From contig CAVXLZ010000002.1 of the NCBI GenBank assembly GCA_963762825.1, positions 372,001 to 436,000 of the forward strand: a DNA stretch of 64,000 nt, read 5' to 3'. The stretch is from Miltoncostaea sp963762825. GTDB lineage: Bacteria; Actinomycetota; Thermoleophilia; Miltoncostaeales; Miltoncostaeaceae. The notes under the pieces were generated by a model. It saw only the letters and a list, made by a program, of their open reading frames with translations, was not told where the DNA came from and ran no database searches. Every line of letters starts with the position of its first letter. Positions within the stretch are counted from its first letter, which is position 1. Of the stretch, positions 7,572-15,684 are shown one piece after another. The position numbers and the translations under genes were made by a program.

Positions 7572-10005
7572 GTGCGGCGGCCCCCGCCAAGCGTCGAGCG
7601 GACGTCGCCGGCACCGCTCACGCTCGTTGGCCGCGAGGCCGACGTCGCGGCGGTCTCCGGACTGATTTGTGAACCGGAGGTCCGCCTCGTGACCCTCACC
7701 GGGGTCGGGGGGTGGGCAAGACCCGCCTGGCTCGCGTGCTGGCTGACGCGAACGCCGAGGCGTTTCCCGACGGAGTCGTGTTCGTCCCGCTGGCCCCGGT
7801 TCACGACCCGGCGCACGTGGCGTCGGCGATCGGCCGTGCCATCGGGACCGGCGAGCAGGGCGACCGTCTGTTGCTGGACGCCATCGTCGCCGAGCTCGAG
7901 GGTCTGGTGATGCTTCTGGTGCTCGACAATTTCGAGCACGTCATGGATGCCGCCACGCTCGTGGCGGAGATCCTCGATCGGTACCCGACCCTGTGTGTCC
8001 AGGCCACGAGCCGGAGCTCCTTGCGCCTGAGCGGCGAGCGCGAGTACCCCGTCGAGCCGCTGGCGCTGCCGGCGCCCGGCGGGAGCCTCTCGCCGGGGGA
8101 GCTCGCGCGCGTACCCGCTATCGAGCTGTTCGTCGCGCGCGCCCGGCAGAAGGCGCCCGATTTCCGGCTCGGAAACGGCAACGCCGCCGCCGCCGCGATC
8201 TGTTCCAGGCTCGACGGCGTGCCGCTCGCCCTGCAGCTTGCCGCGGCGGGGGTCAAGTTGCTCTCCCCCGCCCAGATGGTCGAGCGCCTCGCCAGCCCGC
8301 TCGACCTTCTCGTCGGCGGTGCCCGCGACCTGCCCGTGCGCCAGCAGACGTTGAGGAACACGCTCGAGTGAAGTCACGGCCTGCTCACCGCCGGCGAGGG
8401 GCGCCTGTTCGCCCGGCTGGCCGTCTTCGCGGGCGGTTGCTCGCCGCCCGCGGCGGAGTCGATCGGGGGCCTCGGCGAGCCGACGGGTACGGTGCTGTCC
8501 GACCTGATCACCCTCGTCGACCACAGCCTTCTGCGGCGGCGCGAGGACGCGCACGGCGAGACACGGTTGGGCATGCTCCAGACGATCCGCGCCTTCGCCC
8601 AGGAGCGACTCTCGGAGAGCGGCGAGGAGGCCCCCATCCGCACGGCGCATGCCGATCTCTACCTCGCCCTGGCGGAGGAGGCGTCGCCAGCGTTCACATT
8701 CGACGGCGACGCCGCGGCGTTGGAGCGCGTGGAGGTGGAGCACGACAACCTGCGCTCGGCGCTGCGCTGGTGCATCGAGAACGGAGGCGCCGCGCGCGCG
8801 CTGCGGATCTCGGCGGCGCTCGCGCCCTTCTGGCTGGTGCGTGGGCACCTGAGCGAGGGCCGCGCCTGGCTCGATCGGGTGCTCGCGATGGATCCGGCCG
8901 CGGCCCCTCCCGGGCCGAGGGCGCGCGCACTCTGGGGGGCGGGCACGCTCGCCCACTATCAGAACGCCTACGGCCTGGCGGCCGAGCACTTCCGCGAGGG
9001 CCTCGCGCTGGCGCGGGCGATCGGCGATCGGAGGGCGGAGGCCGAGGCGCTGTCGGGCCTCGCGGCCACCGTGGGCCGGCACCAGGACGGCGCCGCCGCG
9101 CGCAACATGTACGACGAGGCCCTGGAGATCGCCGGCGGGCTGGGCGACGCGGGCATGATCGTGAGTCTTCAGCGGGGGCTGGGTGCCGTCCTCTGGTATC
9201 AGGGGAATCTCGCGGCGGCCCGGCCCCTGGTGCGGGAGAGCCTCGAGCGCGCCGACGCCCTGGGGCGCGCCTACGACGCCGCCGGTGCCCGTCAGACCCT
9301 GGGCTGGATGGCGCTGAGCGACGGGATCCACAGGAGGCGCGCGCGCTGCTCGAGGCGTGCGCCGCCGCGTTCGGCGCGCTGCAGGATCTCTGGGGGGTCG
9401 CGCGCTGCCGCCTCGGGATCGGCTACGCCTCGATCGCGGCCGGCGATCCCCTCGCGACGCGCGGCGCCTTTGCCGAGTGCCTGCGCATCGTGGGCGAGCT
9501 GGGTCACAAGCTGATCATCTGCGCCTGCCTGGGCGGCCTCGCTCTCGCGGCCGCCGGGGACGGGCGACCCGAGCGGGCGGCCGCTCTCTTCGGGGCGGCC
9601 ACGGCGCTGCGGGCCACCTTGGGAGCCAACCACTCGGCGTTCGTGCAGAAGGCCCAGGAGGAGGGGCTGGCAAGAGTCGGCGAGGCGCTCGGCGGACCGG
9701 GCTTCCGGCGCGCCTTCGAGGAGGGCGCCGGGCTGTCGCTCGACGGGGCGCGCGCCCTGGCCGAGAGGGGGGCAGAAGAGGGTGAGCGGGCGGCGCTGAG
9801 CGCCGGCTTGACGCTGGCCGAGTTGCGGGTGGTGCACCTCGTCGCGGACGGGCTTACCAACGCCCAGGTTGCCGGTGAGCTGGTCGTCAGCGAGCGGACG
9901 GTCCACGCCCACCTGCGGTCGGTCTACCGCAAGCTCGACGTGGGCAGCCGGGCGGCGGCGACGCGCGTGGCGATCGAACGCGGATTGGTGTCGCCGGCTG
10001 AATAG
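7572..10005 (+). pseudogene. LuxR-type ATPase regulator (ATPase-TPR-HTH), three lesions
   Basis: A large regulator of about 811 residues if repaired. Order: LVGREADVAAV, P-loop, LVLDNFEHVMDAA (Walker B), CSRLDGVPLALQLAAAGVKL, a TPR-like helical middle, then a C-terminal LuxR HTH (LTLAELRVVHLVADGLTNAQ, ERTVHAHLRSVYRKLDV). The P-loop is broken by loss of one G in a run at about 7707-7713: GVGG and GKTRLAR lie in different frames. A TGA at 8369-8371 replaces the Trp expected in LRNTLEWSHGL. Another single-base loss near 9325 moves the end into a third frame. The two deletions restore a multiple of three over the full span. It is tightly coupled to the upstream sigma gene. Confidence 0.8.
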
Positions 10006-10093
10006 GCATTCGCGTTAGGCGCTCCTGCCGATGCCTGCCCCCGGGGCGTGCCCATAGGGTGGCGGTGACAACCAACTCCACAGGGAGGACGCC

Positions 10094-10605
10094 ATGGCGA
10101 CGATCGCGCCAAGACGACCGTGCACCCCGATGGACGAGGGGTCCTTCGAGGCCCTGGTGCGCGCGAGTCACCCTCTGATGTTCGGGCTGGCGCGGGCGCT
10201 CACGTCGAGCCAGGCCGACGCCAACCTGGCCGTTCGCGAGGCCTGGCAGGACGTCATCGGCGGCCTTGGTGACTTCGTTGACGGCGCGCCACCGCGTGCC
10301 TGGATCCTGGGCCTGGTGGCTGACCGGGTCGCGGCGCGGCGCGAGAGACCCGATCGGCCGCCGGTCGCGTCCCCGTGGGTGGGCGCGGCGCCGACCGTGC
10401 GCGCGGGTTGCTGAGCGAGGCGATCGACGACCTGCCGGAGGGCGAGCGGATCGTGGTCCGGCTGCGCGACGTGGAGGGCTGGTCACCGCCGGAGATCTGC
10501 GACGCCCTCGGCGTGTCGGCGGACGACCAGCGCGCGCTGCTCCACCGCGCCCGGACCACCCTCCGTGGGGTCCTCTACGGCGCACGGAGCGTGGAGGCAT
10601 CGTGA
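10094..10605 (+). pseudogene. Small ECF-like sigma factor with one frameshift
   Basis: The first frame gives a region-2-like half (SFEALVRASHPLMFGLARAL, VREAWQDVIGGLGDF, RAWILGLVADRVAARRE). The second gives region 4 (AIDDLPEGERIVVRLRDVEG, then PPEICDALGVSADDQRALLH and RARTTLRGVLYG). The switch is at about 10385-10405, and adding one base restores 171 codons. The ATG has a good GGGAGG site. The stop overlaps the GTG of the following STAS gene. Region 2 is divergent from canonical ECFs. The lesion may be a base-calling error. Confidence 0.65.
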
Positions 10606-10990
10606 CCACCGCGGTGCGCGAACCCGGCCCGGGGCTCGAGATCGAGGAGCTCGAGGATCTGACGCTGGTCACCCTTTCGGGAGCTCTCGACATCTACACC
10701 GTGCCGGCCTTCCTCCACGACGTCGAGCCGCAGGCGCGGGTCGGCGGCCTGATCGTGATCGACCTCAGCGGGGTCACGCTGCTTGGCTCCGCCGGCCTCG
10801 GCGCGCTGGTGCGGCTGCGCAACCGCGCCCGGCGCGACTGCTGGGCGCGCCTGGCCTGGTCTGCCCCCGTCGCAGGCTGCGCCGGGTGTTCGAGATCACT
10901 GGCCCGCGACGGGAATTCGTGATCGCGGGCGACCTGGAGGCCGTCCGGGCGGCCCTCAGCGGACGGGTGCGGGCGACTGTGCAGCGGTGA
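10602..10990 (+). pseudogene. STAS-domain anti-sigma antagonist, one frameshift
   Basis: A small SpoIIAA/RsbV-like protein of about 129 residues once repaired. Its opening, LEIEELEDLTLVTLSGALDI, is followed by the signature VIDLSGVTLLGSAGLGALVR, in which the Ser after LLG is the usual phosphorylation site. Near 10845 the frame changes and continues LGLVCPRRRLRRVFEITGPR, REFVIAGDLEAVRAALSG. One missing base explains it. It starts at GTG 10602, overlapping the TGA of the sigma gene. Antagonists of this type release sigma factors from kinase-type anti-sigmas; no such kinase is visible in the window. Confidence 0.7.
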
Positions 10991-12338
10991 TGCACTGGCC
11001 CGCCGACCCGCAGAGGTCGTCGAGCGCATGCGCGTAGATCTCGCAGAAGGTCGGGAAGGGCTGGATCGTGTCGCGCAGCACCGTCAGCGGCACCCGCGCC
11101 CGGATCGCCAGGGTGGCCTGGCCGAGCCACTCCCCGGCCTCCGGGCCGACGGCGTGGGCGCCGGTCAGCACCTCGCCGTCTGAGACGAGGGTGAGGTAGC
11201 CCGGCCGCTCGAGCGGGCGCTCGTAGGTGAACGCGCGCGGCACCTGCGACATCGAGGCGGTGCCGCTCCGGGGCCCGTCGATCTCGCCCACGGCCGCCGC
11301 CTGCGGGTCGGTGAACACGACCCGCGGCACCGCCCGGTAGTCGGCGCGGGCCTCGCCCCCGAGCATGTCGGCGGCGGCGACCCCTCCCTGGTACTTGCCG
11401 ACGTGGGTGAACTGCAGGATCCCCGTGACGTCGCCGACGGCCCAGACGCCCTCGGCCACGCGCATCCGCTCGTCCACGGCCACTCCGTGGGGGTCGGGCT
11501 CGACGCCGATGCTCTCCAAGCCGACCCCGGCCGTGCGCGGGGCGCGGCCGGTCGCCACCAGCAGCCGATCGCCGCGCACCTCGTCCCCATCGGAGAACCC
11601 GAGGACGTAGTCGCTGCCCTCCATGCGGGCCGAGGCCGCGTGCTCGCCCAGACGCAGCACCACCCCGTCGGCGGCGAGCGCCGTGCCGATGGCCTCGCCC
11701 AACGGGGGCGCCTCGCGAGCGAGCACGCGCGCGGCGCCCTCCACGAGCGTGACCTCGCCGCCGAAGCTCGCGACGGCCTGCGCCATCTCGACGCCAACCG
11801 CGCCACCGCCCAGCACGATCAGCCTGCGCGGCACCTCGGTCATGGTGGTGATTTCGCGGTTGGTCCAGAGGCCGGGCAGATCGAGGAGCCCGGGCACGGG
11901 GGGAATGATCGGAGTCGACCCGGTGGCGAGCACGATCCGCTCGGTTACGAAGCGGCGCCCGTCGTTGACCTCGACCACCCCGGCGCCGGCGATACGGCCC
12001 GTGCCGCGGATCAGCACGATCCCGCGATCCGAGAGCCACCTCGCCTGGCCCGAGTCGTCCCAGCCGGCGGTGATCCAGTCGCGGAACGCCAGCGCCGCGA
12101 CGACGTCGAGCTCACCGGTGACGGCCTCGCGGGCGCCGGGCACCCGCCGCGCCGCGGCGAGCGCCTCGCCCGGACGCAGAAGGGTCTTGGTCGGCATGCA
12201 GGCCCAGTAGGAGCACTCGCCGGCGACCAGCTCGCGCTCGACGATGGCGACCCGCATCCCGCCCTCGGCGAGCACCCCGGCGCACACCTCGCCGCCGGGG
12301 CCCGCCCCGATCACGATCGCGTCGTAGGGACCTTCCAT
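10956..12338 (-). CDS. FAD-dependent pyridine nucleotide-disulfide oxidoreductase
   Basis: A 460-residue flavoprotein of the dihydrolipoamide dehydrogenase/mercuric reductase family. FAD-binding YDAIVIGAGPGGEVCAGVLA is at the N-terminus. The redox-active pair lies in GECSYWACMPTKTLL (C-x4-C), the variant typical of a distinct subgroup. The NAD(P)-binding GGGAVGVEMAQAVASFG is near the middle, then GVWAVGDVTGILQFTHVG and the C-terminal dimerisation domain. The HPxxxE catalytic motif of lipoamide dehydrogenases is replaced by QPFPTFCEIYAHAL. The substrate is therefore uncertain, perhaps a low-molecular-weight thiol or quinone. The ATG at 12338 follows an AAGGGGA site. Its promoter carries GTAACG-N16-GAC. 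The last 35 bases overlap the STAS gene tail-to-tail. Confidence 0.85.
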   Translation of the reverse strand: MEGPYDAIVIGAGPGGEVCAGVLAEGGMRVAIVERELVAGECSYWACMPTKTLLRPGEALAAARRVPGAREAVTGELDVVAALAFRDWITAGWDDSGQARWLSDRGIVLIRGTGRIAGAGVVEVNDGRRFVTERIVLATGSTPIIPPVPGLLDLPGLWTNREITTMTEVPRRLIVLGGGAVGVEMAQAVASFGGEVTLVEGAARVLAREAPPLGEAIGTALAADGVVLRLGEHAASARMEGSDYVLGFSDGDEVRGDRLLVATGRAPRTAGVGLESIGVEPDPHGVAVDERMRVAEGVWAVGDVTGILQFTHVGKYQGGVAAADMLGGEARADYRAVPRVVFTDPQAAAVGEIDGPRSGTASMSQVPRAFTYERPLERPGYLTLVSDGEVLTGAHAVGPEAGEWLGQATLAIRARVPLTVLRDTIQPFPTFCEIYAHALDDLCGSAGQCITAAQSPAPVR

Positions 12339-12381
12339 GGTCTCGTTCCCCTTCTCGTGCATGGGCCGTTGCGGTGGCGTC

Positions 12382-12406
12382 GTCCCGTCACCCCTGGCAT
12401 CGTTAC
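12382..12406 (-). promoter_or_regulatory. ECF-type promoter, GTAACG-N16-GAC
   Basis: On the minus strand GTAACG (12406-12401), 16 bases, GAC (12384-12382), 44 bases before the oxidoreductase ATG. It forms a divergent pair with the plus-strand copy at 12426. Confidence 0.6.
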
Positions 12407-12425
12407 GCGATCCGGGCACCACTCT

Positions 12426-12450
12426 GTAACGGGCGAGCACCAACGGGGAC
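12426..12450 (+). promoter_or_regulatory. ECF-type promoter, GTAACG-N16-GAC
   Basis: GTAACG 12426-12431, 16 bases, GAC 12448-12450. Transcription should begin near 12457, which rules in favour of the GTG at 12490 rather than 12463 as the start of the anti-sigma gene. Confidence 0.6.
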
Positions 12451-12489
12451 CGGACTCCAGGCGTGCGAGCGACGATCGGAGAGACCCAG

Positions 12490-12750
12490 GTGGGCGAGAG
12501 CGAACTGACCTGCCGCGAGGTGGTTGAGCTCGTGAACGAGTACCTCGACGACGGTCTGCCCCTGCCGAAGCGGATCCGCTTCGAGCAGCACCTGGACGCC
12601 TGCCCCCACTGCGTGGTCTACCTCGAGCAGATGCGCGCCACCATCTCGGCGACGGCCCGCCTGCAGCAGGACGAGATCGATCCTCCTGTGCTCGAGGAGC
12701 TGCTGCAGGCCTTTCGCGGCTGGCCCCGCGAGGGCGCGGCGGGGCGCTAG
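12490..12750 (+). CDS. Zinc-finger anti-sigma factor (zf-HC2)
   Basis: An 86-residue cytoplasmic zinc-finger protein. The ligand set H-x3-C-x2-C is seen in RFEQHLDACPHCVVYLEQM, preceded by LTCREVVELVNEYLDDGLP, the usual zf-HC2 opening. There is no membrane segment, so it resembles RsrA/ChrR-like soluble anti-sigmas that bind ECF factors and often sense redox state. The GTG at 12490 is preferred because GGAGAG lies six bases upstream (12478-12483) and the GTAACG promoter ends at 12450; a longer form from GTG 12463 is possible. An anti-sigma gene carrying the shared motif fits autoregulation of a sigma/anti-sigma pair. Confidence 0.8.
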   Translation: MGESELTCREVVELVNEYLDDGLPLPKRIRFEQHLDACPHCVVYLEQMRATISATARLQQDEIDPPVLEELLQAFRGWPREGAAGR

Positions 12751-13838
12751 GCCGACCAGGCGACGACCGCGCCGCCCGCCGAGTCCACGGCGACCAGGGG
12801 CGGCGCGGCAGCCCCGCCCGTGGGGGCGAGCCGCGAGGGCTCCTCCCAGGCGAGGCCGCGTCCGCGGCGCGCGACCACCGAGTGATCCTCGCCCAGCCAG
12901 GCGACGATCGTCCGCCCGTCGGCCCCGATGGCGGGGCTCGGGTGCAGGCCGGGCACCGTGGAGAGCGTCTCTGCCGGCGTGGGGCCGCCGCCCGTCGGCG
13001 CAAAGGCGCAGCGGACCGTCGCATCGACCCGGAGCCAGACGCAGAGCGCACCGCGCTGTCCGACCGCGATACGCGGGAAGTAGGCCGGCTCGCCCGCCTC
13101 CGACAGCGGCAGGGAAGCCCCCCATTCGCCCGCCGGGGCGCGTTGCGCCATCCGCACGGTCGCGTCGGCCGCGGTCCAGAGCAGCGTCGCCGTGCCGTCC
13201 TCGGCGATGCCAAGGCGCAGGCCGCTCGCCCCGTGCCACGCGTCGGTGAGGTGGTGCGCCGCCGCCCAGGTGCCGTTCCGGTCCCGCACGGCGGCGCTGG
13301 TCGTGCTGCCCTCGCCGACCCAGGCCGCCAGCACCTCGCCCGAGGGCCCCACCGCCACCTGCGGCATCGCGCCCCTGCCGATGGCACCTTCGGTCATCCA
13401 CATCCCGTCCACGAGGACCGCGACCTCGATCGCTCCGTCAGCGCTCCAGGCGGCCGCCGTCATGCCCGCGCCGGTCGCGACAGCGCACAGCGTCGCCCGC
13501 GCACCGGGCAGCGAGAGGGGCACGCTCTCGGCCCACCCGCTCGCGCCGCCGAAGCGTGCCGCGACGCGCCCGTCGGAGTCGGTCCAGACCAGCACCGGCC
13601 CCGACGGTCCGCAGCGCATGTCGAGGGCGATCGCGCCGGCCGGCACCACCAGGCGTGCCTCGTCGCCGAAGGCTCCGCCCGTGAGGGTCCCGATCGCGAT
13701 GGCGTCGCCGTCGACGCGGGCGAGGAACACCTCGCCCGCGTGCCCCGCAGCCAGGCACGGCAGATCGCCCGCCAACACGATTGGCGCCCTCCAGTCCCCG
13801 GTGGAGTCACAGGAGCGCAGCGTCAGCCGCCCGCTCAC
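12747..13838 (-). CDS. Propeller-like repeat protein of unknown function
   Basis: A 363-residue protein built from about six repeats of 45-55 residues with beta-propeller character. Examples are GPSGPVLVWTDSDGRVAARF, GPSGEVLAAWVGEGSTTSAA, GIAEDGTATLLWTAADATVR, VGQRGALCVWLRVDATVRCA and IGADGRTIVAWLGEDHSVVA. There is no signal peptide from the GTG at 13838. That start overlaps the stop of the aquaporin gene (GTGA), making this the last member of the glucose dehydrogenase-GH15-aquaporin operon. I do not recognise a specific family. It converges with the anti-sigma gene, the two ends overlapping by four bases. Confidence 0.65.
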   Translation of the reverse strand: MSGRLTLRSCDSTGDWRAPIVLAGDLPCLAAGHAGEVFLARVDGDAIAIGTLTGGAFGDEARLVVPAGAIALDMRCGPSGPVLVWTDSDGRVAARFGGASGWAESVPLSLPGARATLCAVATGAGMTAAAWSADGAIEVAVLVDGMWMTEGAIGRGAMPQVAVGPSGEVLAAWVGEGSTTSAAVRDRNGTWAAAHHLTDAWHGASGLRLGIAEDGTATLLWTAADATVRMAQRAPAGEWGASLPLSEAGEPAYFPRIAVGQRGALCVWLRVDATVRCAFAPTGGGPTPAETLSTVPGLHPSPAIGADGRTIVAWLGEDHSVVARRGRGLAWEEPSRLAPTGGAAAPPLVAVDSAGGAVVAWSA

Positions 13839-14250
13839 GGGCGCACGCCCCGCATCGGGATCAGCGCGGCCACCATCGCCCCGACGAGCGGCCCCACCAC
13901 GTAGACCCAGAGGTCCGAGAAATCGGCTCCGATCACCGCCGGCGCAAGGCTGCGGGCGGGGTTGAGGCTCGCGCCCGTGGGCGCCGATCCGATCCAGATC
14001 GCCACAGCAAGGACCGGCGCGACGACCTCGGGCGCCCAGCGGCGCAGGCGGCGGAGCGACATGGTCTCGAGGATCGCAGCCGTGAGGCCCCACGTCAGCC
14101 CCGCCTCGATCAGAACGCCCCGCCCGGCGCCCACCGGCATCGGCGATGTTCGGGCGTAGTCGATGCTCCGCGCCCAGGGCCCCCAGGCCAGCGCGAAGAC
14201 CGCGGTGCCGACGAGAGCCCCCGCGATCTGTGCGATCACGTAGCCTGCTA

Positions 14251-15382
14251 GTGCTCCACCCCGAAAGTCTCGTTGACTTAGACGGGACTTTCGGGGATGG
14301 TGGGGCCCATGGGACGCACCGCAGCCGCCGTTGTCCTGTCGCCCGCTGAGAGGGCTGAGCTGGAGGGGGTGATCCGCAGGCCCTCGAGCCCCCAGCAGGC
14401 CGCCACCAGGGCGCGGATCGTGCTGCGCGCCGCCGAGGGCGTCAGTAACCGCCAGATCGCCAATGAGGTCGGCATGTCCGAGCTGCGGGTCGGGGGATGG
14501 CGGGCCAAGTTCATCCGTGAGGGGATCGCGGGCCTCGCGGATCGCCCCCGCAGCGGACGCCCGCGCACGATCGACGAGGCGACCGTCCAGCGCGTGATCG
14601 CAAAGACCCTGGAGCCACCGCCCAGTGGCGAGAGCCACTGGTCGATCGCCCGCCTGGCCCGGGCGACGGGGGTGAGCGCCACCAGCGTCGAGCGGATCTG
14701 GCGCGAGCATCGGCTCACGCCCCACCGCACCCGCACCTTCAAGTACTCGCGCGATCCCGAGCTCGAGGCCAAGGTGATCGACGTGGTCGGGCTCTATCTC
14801 GATCCGCCCGAGGGCGCGTTGGTGCTCTGCGTGGACGAGAAGACCCAGATCCAGGCGCTCGATCGCACCCAGCCGATCCTGCCGATCCGTCCCGGCCTTG
14901 CCGAGGGGCGCACCCACGACTACCGCCGCCACGGCACCACCAGCCTCTACGCCGCGCTCGAGATCGCCACGGGGCAGGTCGTGACCGAGTGCCATCCGCG
15001 CCACCGGGCCGAGGAGTTCCTGTCGTTCCTGCGCCGGATCGTGCGCGAGCACCGCGTGGGCGAGCTGCACATCGTGCTCGACAACTCCTCCACCCACTCG
15101 ACGCCCGAGGTGAATCGCTGGCTGGCCCGCCACCGACGGGTCCACTTTCACTTCACGCCCACAGGGGCCTCCTGGATGAACCTGGTCGAGAGCTGGTTCT
15201 CCATCCTCACCCGCCAGCAGGTACGCCGGGGCAGCTACGCCAGCGTCCCCGAGCTCGTCGCGGCCATCGAGCGCTTTGTCGCCGGCTACAACGAGCGGGC
15301 CCAGCCCTTTGTCTGGACCAAGCCCGCCCCCGACATCCTCGCCAAGGCGATCAAACCCATCACGACTTCTGGGGTGGAGCAC
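14251..15382 (+). mobile_element. IS630-type insertion sequence, 1132 bp, TA target duplication
   Basis: The ends are inverted repeats: the left begins GTGCTCCACCCC at 14251 and the right ends GGGGTGGAGCAC at 15382. These are twelve perfect bases plus five of the next seven. The element is flanked by TA at 14249-14250 and 15383-15384, the target duplication expected of IS630/Tc1-mariner elements. It holds one transposase gene. The near-perfect ends and intact gene suggest a recent insertion into the aquaporin gene. Confidence 0.92.
14259..14296. repeat. Subterminal hairpin at the left end of the IS
   Basis: Bases 14259-14269 and 14286-14296 are perfect 11-base inverted repeats (CCCCGAAAGTC / GACTTTCGGGG) with a 16-base loop. 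The second arm ends right at the first ATG of the transposase. In RNA it would pair next to the start and could limit translation from readthrough transcripts. Confidence 0.7.
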
Positions 15383-15385
15383 TAG
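14297..15385 (+). CDS. IS630 family transposase
   Basis: A 362-residue DDE transposase. The N-terminal HTH region includes RARIVLRAAEGVSNRQIANE and GLADRPRSGRPRTID. The catalytic triad is visible: Asp in LVLCVDEKTQIQALDRTQPI, Asp in LHIVLDNSSTH, and Glu in GASWMNLVESWFSILTRQQV. Length and order match the family. The start may be ATG 14297 or, better placed behind GGTGGGG, ATG 14309. The TAG stop at 15383-15385 is made from the TA target copy plus one host base, so it lies outside the element proper. Confidence 0.92.
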   Translation: MVGPMGRTAAAVVLSPAERAELEGVIRRPSSPQQAATRARIVLRAAEGVSNRQIANEVGMSELRVGGWRAKFIREGIAGLADRPRSGRPRTIDEATVQRVIAKTLEPPPSGESHWSIARLARATGVSATSVERIWREHRLTPHRTRTFKYSRDPELEAKVIDVVGLYLDPPEGALVLCVDEKTQIQALDRTQPILPIRPGLAEGRTHDYRRHGTTSLYAALEIATGQVVTECHPRHRAEEFLSFLRRIVREHRVGELHIVLDNSSTHSTPEVNRWLARHRRVHFHFTPTGASWMNLVESWFSILTRQQVRRGSYASVPELVAAIERFVAGYNERAQPFVWTKPAPDILAKAIKPITTSGVEH

Positions 15386-15684
15386 GTCGCTCCGGCTGAC
15401 GTTGCCCCGGGCCCAGAGGGCGAGGGTGACGGCCGGATTCAGGTGCGCGCCGCTGCAGCGCCCGAGCGGCGACATCGCGATCGCCGCCACGATCGCGCCG
15501 AATGCGATCCCGACGACGAGGAAGCGCAGGCTCGATTCGGCGAGCGCCAGCCCGAGCGGCGACCGCTCGCTGACGACCACGACGACCGCCGAGAACCCGA
15601 CGCCGAGCAGGAGCGCCGTGCCGGTGAACTCGCAGGCCCACCGGCAGTAGCGCCCCTCGCGGGGTTCTCCGTCCGCCTCAGACC

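Noticed and set aside
2012..8371. TGA in place of Trp in two genes (about 2075 and 8369), hinting at stop-codon reassignment
   Set aside because: TGA ends most intact genes here and forms the ATGA/GTGA overlaps, so it is a normal stop. The two cases lie in otherwise broken genes.
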